DNA from: Porticoccaceae bacterium
GTDB taxonomy: Bacteria; Pseudomonadota; Gammaproteobacteria; Pseudomonadales; Porticoccaceae
Reading direction: 5' to 3'
Length of the DNA: 41,920 nucleotides
Assembly: GCA_023229065.1 (NCBI GenBank)
Contig: JALNZZ010000005.1
Span: forward strand, 1 to 41,920
The notes beneath the pieces were generated by a model. That model was not told the origin of the DNA. It saw only the letters and a program-made list of their open reading frames with translations, and made no database searches. This document shows, in pieces, positions 15,262 through 24,359 of the stretch. Each line of letters opens with the position of its first letter. The first letter of the stretch is position 1. The position numbers were made by a program, and so were the translations under genes.

Positions 15262-16314
15262 TCAGCGGATGACCACTCGTGGGGTGTCGGGGTCGGCTTT
15301 TTCGATAGTGCCGATCCGCCAGGCCTTTTCACCGGCTTGATTCAGGATGTTCTGAACATTCTCTGCTTCATCGACGGGGACACTGATGACCATGCCGATT
15401 CCACAGTTGAAGGTGCGATACATTTCTTCCTCGGCGACATTGCCAGCTTGCTGTAACCACTGGAACACCGGTGGCAGCTCCCAGCTGTCGGCCTCAAGCA
15501 CAGCGCGGGCGCCGTCGGGCAACACCCGCGGAATGTTTTCCAGCAGACCGCCACCAGTGATGTGAGCGATAGCGTGAACCGGACAGGCACGGATCAGGTC
15601 GAGCAGAGGCTTGACGTAGATGCGAGTAGGGGCCATCAGGGCGTCAGCCAGGGTCTGGTCGCCAACCTGGGTGGTTAGCGGATCGGCCCCGGACACTTCG
15701 AGAATCTTGCGGATCAGCGAATAGCCGTTGGAGTGAGGGCCGCTGGAGGCAATGGCGATAAGGGCGTCGCCCAGTCGTACGGATTTGCCGTCGATGATCT
15801 CGCTCTCTTCCACCACCCCGACGCAGAAGCCAGCGAGGTCATAATCCTCGCCTTCGTACATGCCGGGCATTTCGGCGGTTTCGCCGCCCACCAGGGCACA
15901 GCCAGCTTGCAAGCACCCTTCGGCGATGCCGGTGATGACTTCGGCAGCGATATCGACGTTGAGGTGACCCGTGGCGTAGTAATCGAGGAAAAACAGCGCT
16001 TCGGCACCGCACACGACGAGATCGTTGACGCACATGGCAACGAGGTCGATCCCGATGGTGTCATGGCGACCCAGGTCGATGGCCAGACGCAGCTTGGTGC
16101 CCACCCCGTCGGTGCCGCTGACGAGCACCGGGTTCTTGTAGCCAGCGGGAAGCTTGCACAAGGCTCCAAAGCCCCCCAGGCCGGAGATGACCTCGGCGCG
16201 GCGAGTCTTGCGGGTGACACTTTTGATCCGCTCGACGAGGGCATTGCCAGCATCGATATCGACACCAGCATCCTTGTAGCTGAGGGAGACAGAGGGGTTT
16301 TGTGGGTCGCTCAT
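15262..16314 (-). CDS. purM: Phosphoribosylformylglycinamidine cyclo-ligase PurM
   Basis: The 350-residue AIR synthetase closes the imidazole ring of FGAM using ATP. Visible family features include SLSYKDAGVDIDAGN at the start, SGTDGVGTKLRLA, the metal/ATP segment GIDLVAMCVNDL, GGETAEMPGMY, the SSGPHSNGYSL loop and HITGGGLLEN. It is the first gene of a purM-purN pair and is divergent from the DUF2066-hda pair, the order found in Pseudomonas. The space to DUF2066 is about 160 bp and should hold both promoters. Confidence 0.97.
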   Translation of the reverse strand: MSDPQNPSVSLSYKDAGVDIDAGNALVERIKSVTRKTRRAEVISGLGGFGALCKLPAGYKNPVLVSGTDGVGTKLRLAIDLGRHDTIGIDLVAMCVNDLVVCGAEALFFLDYYATGHLNVDIAAEVITGIAEGCLQAGCALVGGETAEMPGMYEGEDYDLAGFCVGVVEESEIIDGKSVRLGDALIAIASSGPHSNGYSLIRKILEVSGADPLTTQVGDQTLADALMAPTRIYVKPLLDLIRACPVHAIAHITGGGLLENIPRVLPDGARAVLEADSWELPPVFQWLQQAGNVAEEEMYRTFNCGIGMVISVPVDEAENVQNILNQAGEKAWRIGTIEKADPDTPRVVIR

Positions 16315-16476
16315 TTACTGACATCCTGAGAAAGGCGCTATTTTACCGGCAGTGTGCCAGAAAGCCAGTGCCAGAAAGCCGCTATTGTTACAGCGTGGAA
16401 TATTGTTACGTCATCAGCCAGGATATGCGCGGCAATACACTGGTGCCCGGCGCAACAGCTGCTACAATCCCCGGCC

Positions 16477-17595
16477 ATGAAACCCCCAGTCATGAAAAGT
16501 GCCTTGTTCGCGTTCCTGCTTGCCTTGCTCGCCCTGGCGGCTGCCCCGTCGTGGGCTGCCACGGGAGCAGACTTCTATGTCGCCACGGTGCCGGTAGAGG
16601 ACCAGTCAGAAGGCGCTCGCACCAGGGCCGCCCGCGAGGGGTTGGCAACCGTGCTGATCAAACTGACCGGCTCCCGAACTCTGGAGGGTGATCCGCGAGT
16701 GCAGGCCATGCTGGAAGAGGTTGCGACTTACCTGGTGGAGTATAGCTATGTCACTCTGCCCAGTGGGCCAACGGGTGACCCCGGCGGGCTCGGAGTGCGC
16801 ATACAGTATGACAGGGAGAGGATAGGTCAGACACTGCGCGCCGAGCGGCTGCCTATCTGGCCCCTCAGCCGTCCTGTCCTGCTGCTGTGGCTGGTGGTCG
16901 ATGACCCCGTCGCTGGACCTCAGCCGCTAAACGGCGATGAAACCGTCGCTGTGCTCAACCAGGCCTTTGCCCGCCGGGGGCTGACATCGGTCCATCCTCT
17001 GTACGATCTCGAAGATCAGTTGGCTCTGGACCCCACCCAGATACGGGATTTTGACAGTGAGGCAATTGCCAGTGCCTCGGGCCGTTATCCAGTACAGGGC
17101 TGGCTGGTGGTGCGAGTCTACGAAACCTCAAGTGGCCAGTGGCGAGCGGCCTGGATGATGGACGTTGCGGGGCAGAGCCTGCTGCGTCAGGTACAGGCTG
17201 AGAGTCTCGAAGCACTGCTTGGCGAGATGGTGGATCAGGCTGCGGACAGTCTCGCCAGTCGCTACGCCTATGTGGCTGGCGACAGCGCTGGCAATATCGA
17301 GCTGGAGATCAGCGGCGTCGAGAGTTACCGCGATTACAGCAGGTTGATGGCCCTGCTGGAGGGGCAGCCGATGGTGCGCCAAGTGCATATTCTTGCTGTC
17401 GAAGAAGACCGCCTGCGGCTTCGCCTCGGGGTGGAGGGCGGACGCGACCAGCTGCGCGACAGCCTGTTGAGGGGGGGCTCTCTGGAAGTTGTGCCGCAGA
17501 ACCGTCCCGCGATCTCCAATGCTGATTTCCTGTCTGGAGCACCCCTGCCGGAAGTGAAACAGGTAGAGCGCCTGCGCTGGTTGTCTGGACGCTAA
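16477..17595 (+). CDS. DUF2066 domain-containing exported protein
   Basis: A DUF2066-family protein of 372 residues (367 if the second ATG at 16492 is used). A signal peptide is obvious (KSALFAFLLALLALAAAPSWA|A). The mature start DFYVATVPVEDQSEGARTRA and the TVLIKLTGSR segment are typical of the family. The function is unknown; an inner-membrane or periplasmic location is likely. No good ribosome-binding site precedes either ATG. A possible -10 (TACAAT, 16463-16468) is so near that a start at 16477 might be leaderless, while 16492 would have a short leader. It is followed by hda 40 bp later, a conserved pairing divergent from purM. Confidence 0.85.
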   Translation: MKPPVMKSALFAFLLALLALAAAPSWAATGADFYVATVPVEDQSEGARTRAAREGLATVLIKLTGSRTLEGDPRVQAMLEEVATYLVEYSYVTLPSGPTGDPGGLGVRIQYDRERIGQTLRAERLPIWPLSRPVLLLWLVVDDPVAGPQPLNGDETVAVLNQAFARRGLTSVHPLYDLEDQLALDPTQIRDFDSEAIASASGRYPVQGWLVVRVYETSSGQWRAAWMMDVAGQSLLRQVQAESLEALLGEMVDQAADSLASRYAYVAGDSAGNIELEISGVESYRDYSRLMALLEGQPMVRQVHILAVEEDRLRLRLGVEGGRDQLRDSLLRGGSLEVVPQNRPAISNADFLSGAPLPEVKQVERLRWLSGR

Positions 17596-17635
17596 TGACT
17601 TTCCGGGGGTTGATGGCGCTAAAGGGCCTTTTGTC

Positions 17636-18352
17636 ATGATGGTGACGAGCCAGCTCAGCTTGCCCCTCTCGCTGCGGGACGAGGCGACCTTCGGTAACTT
17701 TCTCGCCCCAACAGGTTCGGTCAGGGCCCAGGTAGTGGACCTGCTGCAGAACTTGGCGCGGGGAGTGGACGAGGGGGAAACGTCCATTTATTTGTGGGGG
17801 GGCGAAGGGGCGGGGTGCAGCCATCTCTTGCAGGCAGCCTGTCATGAGTATCAGCGCCAGGGTCGGGGCGTTCAATACCTGCCGCTCGATGAGCTGTGCG
17901 ATCTGGAGCCTGACGGCTTGCTGGCCGATCTGGAGCACCAGGCGCTGGTCTGTCTGGCGCACATTGAAGCCGTGGCGGGAAACCATGCCTGGGAGCTGGC
18001 GATTTTCAACCTGTTCAACCGTATGCGAGAGAGCGGTAGCCTGTTGCTGATCGGGGCCGACCGTCCCCCCCGAGAGCTGCCAGTGACCCTGCCAGATCTG
18101 CAGTCGAGGCTGACCTGGAGCCTGGTCTTTCACTTGCCGTTCTATGGAGAGATGGAGAAGGTCGCTATTCTGCGTTTCCGGGCCGCCCGGCTGGGCATTG
18201 AGCTGGGAGAGGAGGTAGCCGCTTTCATTCTCAATCGCGGGGAGCGCTCCCTGGCCACGTTAATGAGCTATCTCGCCCGTCTGGATAAAGCCTCTCTCTG
18301 TGCTCGTCGCAGGGTGACCATTCCTTTCGTCAAGGCGGCCTTTGGCTGGTGA
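17636..18352 (+). CDS. hda: DnaA regulatory inactivator Hda
   Basis: The 238-residue AAA+ protein resembles Hda, which with the loaded DNA clamp stimulates ATP hydrolysis by DnaA and so prevents extra rounds of replication. The N-terminal clamp-binding motif QLSLPL (6-11) is present. The Walker A region reads WGGEGAGCSHLL; the position usually held by Lys in AAA+ proteins and Arg in many Hda proteins is Cys61 here. The box VII arginine appears in LPDLQSRLTW. The C terminus (TIPFVKAAFGW) is typical. Start ATG 17636 (or 17639) has no strong ribosome-binding site. The order DUF2066-hda is conserved in Pseudomonas. The Cys61 change is noted in the findings. Confidence 0.92.
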   Translation: MMVTSQLSLPLSLRDEATFGNFLAPTGSVRAQVVDLLQNLARGVDEGETSIYLWGGEGAGCSHLLQAACHEYQRQGRGVQYLPLDELCDLEPDGLLADLEHQALVCLAHIEAVAGNHAWELAIFNLFNRMRESGSLLLIGADRPPRELPVTLPDLQSRLTWSLVFHLPFYGEMEKVAILRFRAARLGIELGEEVAAFILNRGERSLATLMSYLARLDKASLCARRRVTIPFVKAAFGW

Positions 18353-18370
18353 CAATGTAGCCGTGATTTC

Positions 18371-18441
18371 CCTCAGCTGTGGGGCTTTCCTTTCAGCTAA
18401 GAGCTCTTTGTCTCAGCTAAGGGCTCTCTCAGCTAAGGGCT
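18371..18441. repeat. Tandem CTCAGCTAAGGGCT repeats at converging gene ends
   Basis: Near-copies of TCAGCTAAGRGCT start at 18393, 18413 and 18429, and a diverged copy (CTCAGCTGTGGGGCTTT) is at 18372. The last copy runs into the end of the response-regulator gene. The first full copy contains the palindrome AAGAGCTCTT. They may act as a bidirectional terminator region or be slippage repeats. Confidence 0.65.
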
Positions 18442-19166
18442 TTGCGGCTTTTGGGTGTGGACGACAGGCTGGTGTGAGCCTTGCATAAGCGGTAGCCGAC
18501 GCCACGCACCGAACGGACCTTGTACTCTGGTGAGGCCGTGGTGATTTTGCGGCGCACCCGTCCTATCAGTACGTCCAGGGCGCGATTGCTGGGGTCAAAA
18601 CTGCGATCGTAGAGCAGCTGGCAGAGGCTGTCGCGCGGCACATTCTCACCGAAGTGGCGAACCAGCATGGTCGCCGCGGCACACTCCATGTCGGTCAACA
18701 CCACCGGGGTGCCGTTGATGGCCAGGGTGCAGGAGCTGGTGTCCAGGCTGAGGCCTTCGGCAGTGATGACTTCCCCCGAGCGGTTGCCTTCCTCTGGATC
18801 GTAAAGGCGCAGGCTGGCGCGCATGCGCGCCAACAGCTCTGCCAACACATAGGGCTTGAGCACATACTGGTCAGCACCGGCATCCAGGCAGGAAACGACG
18901 GTGTCCACCTGATCGTTGCCGGTGAGCAGGATAATTGGCACTTTGTACAGACTTTTCAGATCGCGACAGGCCTCAATGCCGGTTTCGTGGCGAGGCCCAA
19001 GATCGTAGTCGAGGAGGATGATGTCAGGAACGAGGTTGTCCCTGATCCAGGCTTTGGCGGTGTCGAGGTTCTTGGCCAAATGACACCGATAGCCTTCTTC
19101 TTCAAGTTGCTGCTTGATTATCTTGCAGAAAAAATCATCGTCATCGATGATCAACACTTCTTTCAT
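18429..19166 (-). CDS. Orphan OmpR/PhoB-family response regulator
   Basis: A 245-residue regulator with an N-terminal receiver domain: acidic D8-D11 cluster, phospho-acceptor D53 in ILLDYDLGP, T82 and K104 in VLKPY. A winged-helix DNA-binding domain follows at about residues 130-230 (DMECAAATMLVRHFG ... RALDVLIGRVRRKI ... VRSVRGVGYRL). It should bind DNA when phosphorylated. No sensor kinase gene is adjacent in this window, so its partner and targets are unknown. The last 20 residues are Ser/Lys-rich and lie in the tandem-repeat region. Start ATG 19166 fits the family. Confidence 0.9.
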   Translation of the reverse strand: MKEVLIIDDDDFFCKIIKQQLEEEGYRCHLAKNLDTAKAWIRDNLVPDIILLDYDLGPRHETGIEACRDLKSLYKVPIILLTGNDQVDTVVSCLDAGADQYVLKPYVLAELLARMRASLRLYDPEEGNRSGEVITAEGLSLDTSSCTLAINGTPVVLTDMECAAATMLVRHFGENVPRDSLCQLLYDRSFDPSNRALDVLIGRVRRKITTASPEYKVRSVRGVGYRLCKAHTSLSSTPKSRKALS

Positions 19167-19396
19167 AGACTAAGTATGCCTGTGGTGCGCCTCAATGGAA
19201 CCAGGTGAGAGGGCCTAAACCGGGTGTTCGGGCCGTGTCATGTACTGGACAGGAACCGATTATGCGACGGATTGTATCACCGGCCTGAGCGGGAACAGCC
19301 ATCAATCTTTGTCTGGTTCTGTTACTGTTCAGGTTGGTCGCTACAGATCGCTACAATATGTTACGACTATAGACCCTAATCAACAGGAGAAAGTTC

Positions 19397-21163
19397 ATGA
19401 GCACATACCGGGCGCCAATCGATGAGCTGGCGTTTACTCTCGAAGCGGTAGGCGAGCTGTCCAAGGTTATGGCGCTACCGGGGTTTGAGCCGCTGGATAA
19501 TGAGCTGGTGCTGGCCATTCTGACCCAGGCTGGCCAATTCAGCGAAGAACAAGTTGCTCCTACGAACTTTGCTGCTGACCGCCAGGGCAGCCGGGTGGAA
19601 GACCGCCGGGTGGTGACTGCGCCTGCCCTCGACGGAGTGTATCAAGCCTATCGCGAAGGAGGCTGGCCAAGCCTCACCGGCGATCCTGCCTTTGGCGGTC
19701 AGGGGCTGCCCCACACGCTGGGTTTTGCTGTTGAAGAGATCGTGCAGAGTGCCAATTTGTCTTTTTCCCTGATGCCGCTGCTGACTCAGGGCGTGGTGAC
19801 GGCGCTATCCCGCTACGGCTCAGTAGAGCAGAAGGACTTTATCTTGCCGAAGCTGGTGAGCGGCGAATGGGCTGGCACCATGAACCTCACCGAGCCCCAG
19901 GCCGGCTCAGACCTCGGTTTGGTGAAGGCTCGTGCAGAGCGGGACGGCGAGCATTACCGCCTGTTCGGGCAGAAGATCTTCATCACCTGGGGCGACCAGT
20001 CCTACACCGACAATATCATCCATTTAGTACTGGCCCGTACCCCGGATGCCCCTCCCGGTGTCAAGGGAATCTCCCTGTTTATTGTGCCCAAGTTTCTGGT
20101 GGCTGCTGATGGCACTATCGGCGAGCGCAACGATGTCTACCCCATCGGGGTCGAAGATAAGCTCGGTATCCACGCCAGTCCCACCTGTACCATGGCCTAC
20201 GGCGACAACGGCGGGGCCATTGGTTATCTGGTCGGCGAGGAAAACCAAGGCCTGAAGTACATGTTCGCCATGATGAACCATGCGCGCCTGGCGGTTGGCT
20301 TGCAGGGGGTTGCGGTGGCGGAGCGCGCCCGACAGCACGCCCTGAGCTACGCTCGCGAGCGGCTGCAGGGGAGTGTGGCAGGAGAGGGGACAGTAGCCAT
20401 TGTCCGCCATCCCGATGTGCGGCGCATGCTGTTGACCATGGAAGCGCTGGTCCAGGGGGGCAGAGCGCTGGCCCTGCGCACCATGCACCATTTCGACCAC
20501 GCCCTGCACGCTGCCGAGCCGGAACAGCGTACCCTGCATCAGCAGCGGGTGGATCTGTTGACCCCGCTGGTGAAGGGTTGGTGTACCGAGATCGCCAACG
20601 AAGTGACATCACTGGGGGTGCAGGTGCACGGCGGGATGGGGTTTGTTGAGGAAACCGGTGCTGCCCAATATTATCGCGACGCCCGTATCCTCGCTATTTA
20701 CGAAGGTACCAACGGCATCCAGGCGCTCGATTTGGTGGGGCGCAAGTTGCTGGCCAATCGCGGCGAGTATGCTACGGCGCTGCTTGCTGATCTGGAAGGC
20801 GTGGTGGCGGCCTCCCGCGAGGCGGGGCTGACTGCTCTGGCGGACAAGCTGGGAGCTGCGCTACAACTTTGTGCCCAGGCCGTGCGGGATGTTCTGATGC
20901 GGGCAGAAGCTGAGCCCGACAGGCCCGCTGTGGTGGCCTTTAATCTGCTAATGCTGTTGGGCACTGCCACTGCCGGTGGCTATTTGATGATGGGTGCCAA
21001 TCGCGCTGCCGAATTGTTGGCCGCCGGAGGCGGGGATGGCGAGCTTTACCGTCGCAAGATTGCCCTGGCGCGAGTTTATATCGAGCAGATTCTGCCGCGC
21101 TGCCACGCCTACAGCGAGGCTGTGTTGGCGGGAGCCGAGGGGGTGATGGCGGTCGACCCCTGA
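19397..21163 (+). CDS. Acyl-CoA dehydrogenase family protein
   Basis: A 588-residue acyl-CoA dehydrogenase of the longer type seen among FadE/DmdC-like proteins. FAD-linked oxidation of an acyl-CoA to an enoyl-CoA is expected. Motifs include TMNLTEPQAGSDLG, GQKIFITWGDQSYTDN, the substrate region DKLGIHASPTC, and the C-terminal LAIYEGTNGIQALDL, which holds the probable catalytic base E436. An extra C-terminal helical domain (after ~460) explains the length. AGGAG precedes ATG 19397. It stands alone and converges on a LysR gene with 3 bp between stops. The substrate is not known; a role in medium- or long-chain beta-oxidation or in methylmercaptopropionyl-CoA oxidation are options. Confidence 0.9.
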   Translation: MSTYRAPIDELAFTLEAVGELSKVMALPGFEPLDNELVLAILTQAGQFSEEQVAPTNFAADRQGSRVEDRRVVTAPALDGVYQAYREGGWPSLTGDPAFGGQGLPHTLGFAVEEIVQSANLSFSLMPLLTQGVVTALSRYGSVEQKDFILPKLVSGEWAGTMNLTEPQAGSDLGLVKARAERDGEHYRLFGQKIFITWGDQSYTDNIIHLVLARTPDAPPGVKGISLFIVPKFLVAADGTIGERNDVYPIGVEDKLGIHASPTCTMAYGDNGGAIGYLVGEENQGLKYMFAMMNHARLAVGLQGVAVAERARQHALSYARERLQGSVAGEGTVAIVRHPDVRRMLLTMEALVQGGRALALRTMHHFDHALHAAEPEQRTLHQQRVDLLTPLVKGWCTEIANEVTSLGVQVHGGMGFVEETGAAQYYRDARILAIYEGTNGIQALDLVGRKLLANRGEYATALLADLEGVVAASREAGLTALADKLGAALQLCAQAVRDVLMRAEAEPDRPAVVAFNLLMLLGTATAGGYLMMGANRAAELLAAGGGDGELYRRKIALARVYIEQILPRCHAYSEAVLAGAEGVMAVDP

Positions 21164-21166
21164 GTT

Positions 21167-22042
21167 TCACTCGACAGCTTCTTGGCGCAACAGCTCGATA
21201 AAGGCCCGCGCCGCATTGGAGAGCGTCTTTTCCTGGTGGTGAATAAAGCCCAGCTCCCGCGACAGGCTGAGTCCTTCACAGTCCAACGCCTTCAGGGAGC
21301 TGTCCACCATGGTGGTGGGCAGAATGCTCCAGCCGAGGCCCACCGATACCAGCATCTTGATCGTTTCCAGGTAGTTGGTGGCCATCATGGCGCTGAAGGC
21401 ATAACCCTGATCGTCAAACAACTTTTTAATCATCCGCCCGGTATAGGTATCCGGTCCCGGCAGAATAGCGGGGATGAGGCTTAAATCGGCCAGGCTGGCA
21501 CTGCCTTGGCTGGCCAGTGGATGGTCGCTGGATACCATGGGCAGCAGGGGGTCGGGCCAAATCGGTTCGGCATGAATGCGGGGGTGGGGCTCCGGTGCCA
21601 GGGTGACGACCGCGATTTCAAAGCGACCGTGAATCACCCCCTCATAAGCGACTTCAGAATCCATAAAATCCACCGCCAGACTAACCTCGGGGTTGAGGCC
21701 GGCAAAGCGTTTCAACACTGGCGGCAGGCGGTGAAGGCCAATATGGTGGCTGATCGCAATGCGCAGGTTGCCCGACACTTCCCCGGACAGGTCGTGGATT
21801 GCCTGGCGGGTTTCAGCGATCTCACGCAGGATGCGTTCGGCGCGCGGCAGCAAGGCCACCCCTGCCTCGGTGAGATGTACCGTGCGAGATATCCGGTCGA
21901 ACAAGCGGCATCCCAGGTGTTCCTCCAGCTGAGCGATGCGTTTGCTGATAGCGGGTTGAGTGACATGTACCCGCTCGGTGGCACTGGAGAAGGAGCCGGT
22001 TTCGGCAACTGCCACAAAGGCTTCGAGCAATTGGGTATCCAT
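21167..22042 (-). CDS. LysR-family regulator divergent from leuCD
   Basis: The 291-residue protein has a LysR-type helix-turn-helix at the N terminus (MDTQLLEAFVAVAETGSFS ... TQPAISKRIAQLEEHLG) and a co-inducer-binding domain from about residue 90. In Pseudomonas a LysR gene also lies divergent from leuC. By the usual rule for LysR proteins it probably controls the neighbouring leuCD and its own gene, perhaps in response to a leucine-pathway intermediate. A perfect palindrome with T-N11-A spacing (22164-22185) in the shared gap is a likely binding site. The effector is unknown. Confidence 0.9.
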   Translation of the reverse strand: MDTQLLEAFVAVAETGSFSSATERVHVTQPAISKRIAQLEEHLGCRLFDRISRTVHLTEAGVALLPRAERILREIAETRQAIHDLSGEVSGNLRIAISHHIGLHRLPPVLKRFAGLNPEVSLAVDFMDSEVAYEGVIHGRFEIAVVTLAPEPHPRIHAEPIWPDPLLPMVSSDHPLASQGSASLADLSLIPAILPGPDTYTGRMIKKLFDDQGYAFSAMMATNYLETIKMLVSVGLGWSILPTTMVDSSLKALDCEGLSLSRELGFIHHQEKTLSNAARAFIELLRQEAVE

Positions 22043-22163
22043 GGTGTGTGCGGTGCTCCAATAGCGGGGAGATGGGGTGGCGAATGTACGTGTTGTTGAG
22101 TGTCAGAAAGCGAGTTGGCATCCGGGTTCAGGTGGCCCCTATCTCGCAGCATAATCCATAGTC

Positions 22164-22185
22164 GATTCCATTATAGAATGGAATC
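22164..22185. promoter_or_regulatory. Palindromic LysR-type operator between LysR gene and leuC
   Basis: GATTCCATT (22164-22172) and AATGGAATC (22177-22185) form a perfect 9-bp dyad around ATAG. The dyad contains the T-N11-A pattern of LysR-type sites. It lies about 75 bp upstream of the leuC start and 122 bp from the LysR start. A promoter for leuC should lie between the site and the ATG; AT-rich sequence follows directly. Confidence 0.6.
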
Positions 22186-22258
22186 AATAAAAAATATGAA
22201 TTTGTTTTATCGTAAGTGACCCTCTATCATGGCAATTATTCTCAATGAGGACTCGAAC

Positions 22259-23683
22259 ATGACAGGCAAAACCCTCTACGACAAGCTGTGGGATGCCCAT
22301 CTGGTGGAATCCCGCCCCGATGGCACGTCACTGCTTTATATCGACCGCCATATCATCCATGAGGTGACGTCGCCCCAGGCTTTTGAGGGGCTGCGCCTCG
22401 CCGGGCGCAAGCCGTGGCGCATCGATACCAATGTGGCCACCCCCGACCACAACGTGCCCACCGATCGGGAAGAGCGCAAGGGCGGTATTGCCACCATCGT
22501 TGATGAGGTATCCCGCATCCAGGTGCAGACCCTCGATGACAACTGCGAGGAGTTCGGCATCACCGAATTCAAGATCAACGACATCGGCCAGGGTATTGTC
22601 CATGTCATCGGCCCCGAGCTGGGGGTAACCCTGCCCGGTGCCACCGTCGTGTGCGGCGACTCCCATACTGCCACCCACGGTGCGTTCGGATGTCTGGCCC
22701 ATGGTATCGGCACCTCCGAAGTGGAGCATGTGCTGGCTACCCAGTGCCTGGTTACCAGCAAGATGAAAAATATGCTGGTCAAGGTCGATGGCGAGCTGGG
22801 TCCCGGGGTGACGGCCAAGGATGTGATCCTGGCCATCATCGGCAAGATCGGCACAGCCGGCGGTACGGGTTATGCCATTGAGTTTGGCGGCAGCACTATC
22901 CGCAGCCTGTCCATGGAAGGTCGCATGACCATCTGCAACATGGCGATCGAAGCCGGTGCGCGGGTCGGGCTGGTGGGGGTCGACGAAAAAACCATCGAGT
23001 ACGTCAAGGGCACCCGTTTCGCTCCCACGGGCGAGACATGGGACAAGGCCGCTGCCTATTGGCGGACGCTGGTCAGCGACGACAATGCTCGCTTCGACGC
23101 CGTGGTGGAGCTGAATGCCGCCGAGATCGAACCGTATGTCAGCTGGGGCACCTCCCCGGACATGGTGGTACCCATCAGTGGTTTTGTCCCCAAGCCGGAG
23201 GCTCAAACCGACGTGACTCGGCAAAAGAGCTACCAGCGTGCCCTTGACTATATGGGGCTGGAAGGCGGTATTCCGGTCACCGACATCAAGATTGATAAAG
23301 TGTTTATCGGCTCCTGCACCAACTCGCGCATCGAAGATCTGCGTGCTGCAGCGGCGGTTGCCAAAGGCCGCAAGGTGGCCGAGAGCATCAAGAAGGTCTA
23401 CGTGGTGCCCGGCTCCTGGCTGGTCAAGCAGCAAGCCGAGAAAGAAGGCCTGGACAAGATCTTTATCGAAGCCGGCATGGACTGGCGCGAGCCCGGCTGT
23501 TCCATGTGCCTGGCGATGAACTCCGACGTCCTGGGTCGCGGCGAACACTGTGCTTCCACGTCCAACCGCAACTTTGAAGGGCGCCAGGGGCCCGGTGGTC
23601 GAACCCACCTGATGAGCCCTGCCATGGCGGCCGCAGCGGCTATCGCAGGCCACATTGTCGACGTGCGCCAGCTGGTGGCGTGA
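22259..23683 (+). CDS. leuC: 3-isopropylmalate dehydratase large subunit LeuC
   Basis: The 474-residue large subunit of isopropylmalate isomerase, which with LeuD turns 2-isopropylmalate into 3-isopropylmalate in leucine synthesis. The [4Fe-4S] ligands are C353 (GSCTNSR), C414 and C417 (GCSMC), matching E. coli positions. The N terminus MTGKTLYDKLWDAHLV is typical, so ATG 22259 was chosen; TGAGGA lies 7 bases upstream. An in-frame ATG at 22229 would add 10 residues without family support. leuD follows 25 bp later. Confidence 0.97.
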   Translation: MTGKTLYDKLWDAHLVESRPDGTSLLYIDRHIIHEVTSPQAFEGLRLAGRKPWRIDTNVATPDHNVPTDREERKGGIATIVDEVSRIQVQTLDDNCEEFGITEFKINDIGQGIVHVIGPELGVTLPGATVVCGDSHTATHGAFGCLAHGIGTSEVEHVLATQCLVTSKMKNMLVKVDGELGPGVTAKDVILAIIGKIGTAGGTGYAIEFGGSTIRSLSMEGRMTICNMAIEAGARVGLVGVDEKTIEYVKGTRFAPTGETWDKAAAYWRTLVSDDNARFDAVVELNAAEIEPYVSWGTSPDMVVPISGFVPKPEAQTDVTRQKSYQRALDYMGLEGGIPVTDIKIDKVFIGSCTNSRIEDLRAAAAVAKGRKVAESIKKVYVVPGSWLVKQQAEKEGLDKIFIEAGMDWREPGCSMCLAMNSDVLGRGEHCASTSNRNFEGRQGPGGRTHLMSPAMAAAAAIAGHIVDVRQLVA

Positions 23684-23708
23684 CCCATACAGGTTTGAGG
23701 ACTACACC

Positions 23709-24359
23709 ATGAAAGCATTTATCTCTCACCGGGGGCTGGTCGGGCCAATTGATCTGGCCAATGTCGACACCGACATGATCATCCCCAAGCAATTTCTGAA
23801 ATCTATTAAGCGCACTGGCTTTGGTCCGTATTTGTTTGACGAGATGCGCTATCTGGACGAAGGCTGGTATGGCAAGGATTGCTCGACTCGCCCGCTCAAC
23901 CCCGATTTTGCTCTCAACCAGGAGCGCTACCAGGGTACCTCCATTCTGCTGGCGCGCGAAAACTTTGGTTGTGGCTCCAGTCGCGAGCACGCCCCCTGGG
24001 CGCTGGACGATTTTGGTATTCGCGCCATTATCGCTCCCAGTTTTGCTGACATTTTCTACAACAACTGCTTTAAAAATGGTATGTTGCCGATAGTTCTTGA
24101 TAAAGCGGTTGTCGATGGGCTTTTTGCCGAAGTGGCCGCAAATCCCGGTTATGAGCTGACGATAGATCTGCAGGCGCAGACGATCGCCAAACCCGATGGC
24201 AGCACCATCGCGTTCGAGGTGGATGCCTTTCGCAAGCACTGTCTGCTGGAGGGGCTGGATGAAATTGGCCTGACGCTTCAGGAGGCGGACAAAATCCGCG
24301 CTTTTGAGGCAAAGCACCGCCAGACGCAGCCCTGGATGTTCGGCGCCATCAAGATGTAA
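23709..24359 (+). CDS. leuD: 3-isopropylmalate dehydratase small subunit LeuD
   Basis: The 216-residue small subunit of isopropylmalate isomerase. It opens with the typical MKAFISHRGLVGPIDLANVDTD. The swivel-domain signature LLARENFGCGSSREHAPWAL is present, as is the region around IIAPSFADIFYNN. It joins LeuC to form the cytoplasmic enzyme. ATG 23709 has GAGG 8 bases upstream; earlier in-frame codons overlap leuC. The following gene is asd, not leuB, which is unusual compared with Pseudomonas. Confidence 0.97.
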   Translation: MKAFISHRGLVGPIDLANVDTDMIIPKQFLKSIKRTGFGPYLFDEMRYLDEGWYGKDCSTRPLNPDFALNQERYQGTSILLARENFGCGSSREHAPWALDDFGIRAIIAPSFADIFYNNCFKNGMLPIVLDKAVVDGLFAEVAANPGYELTIDLQAQTIAKPDGSTIAFEVDAFRKHCLLEGLDEIGLTLQEADKIRAFEAKHRQTQPWMFGAIKM

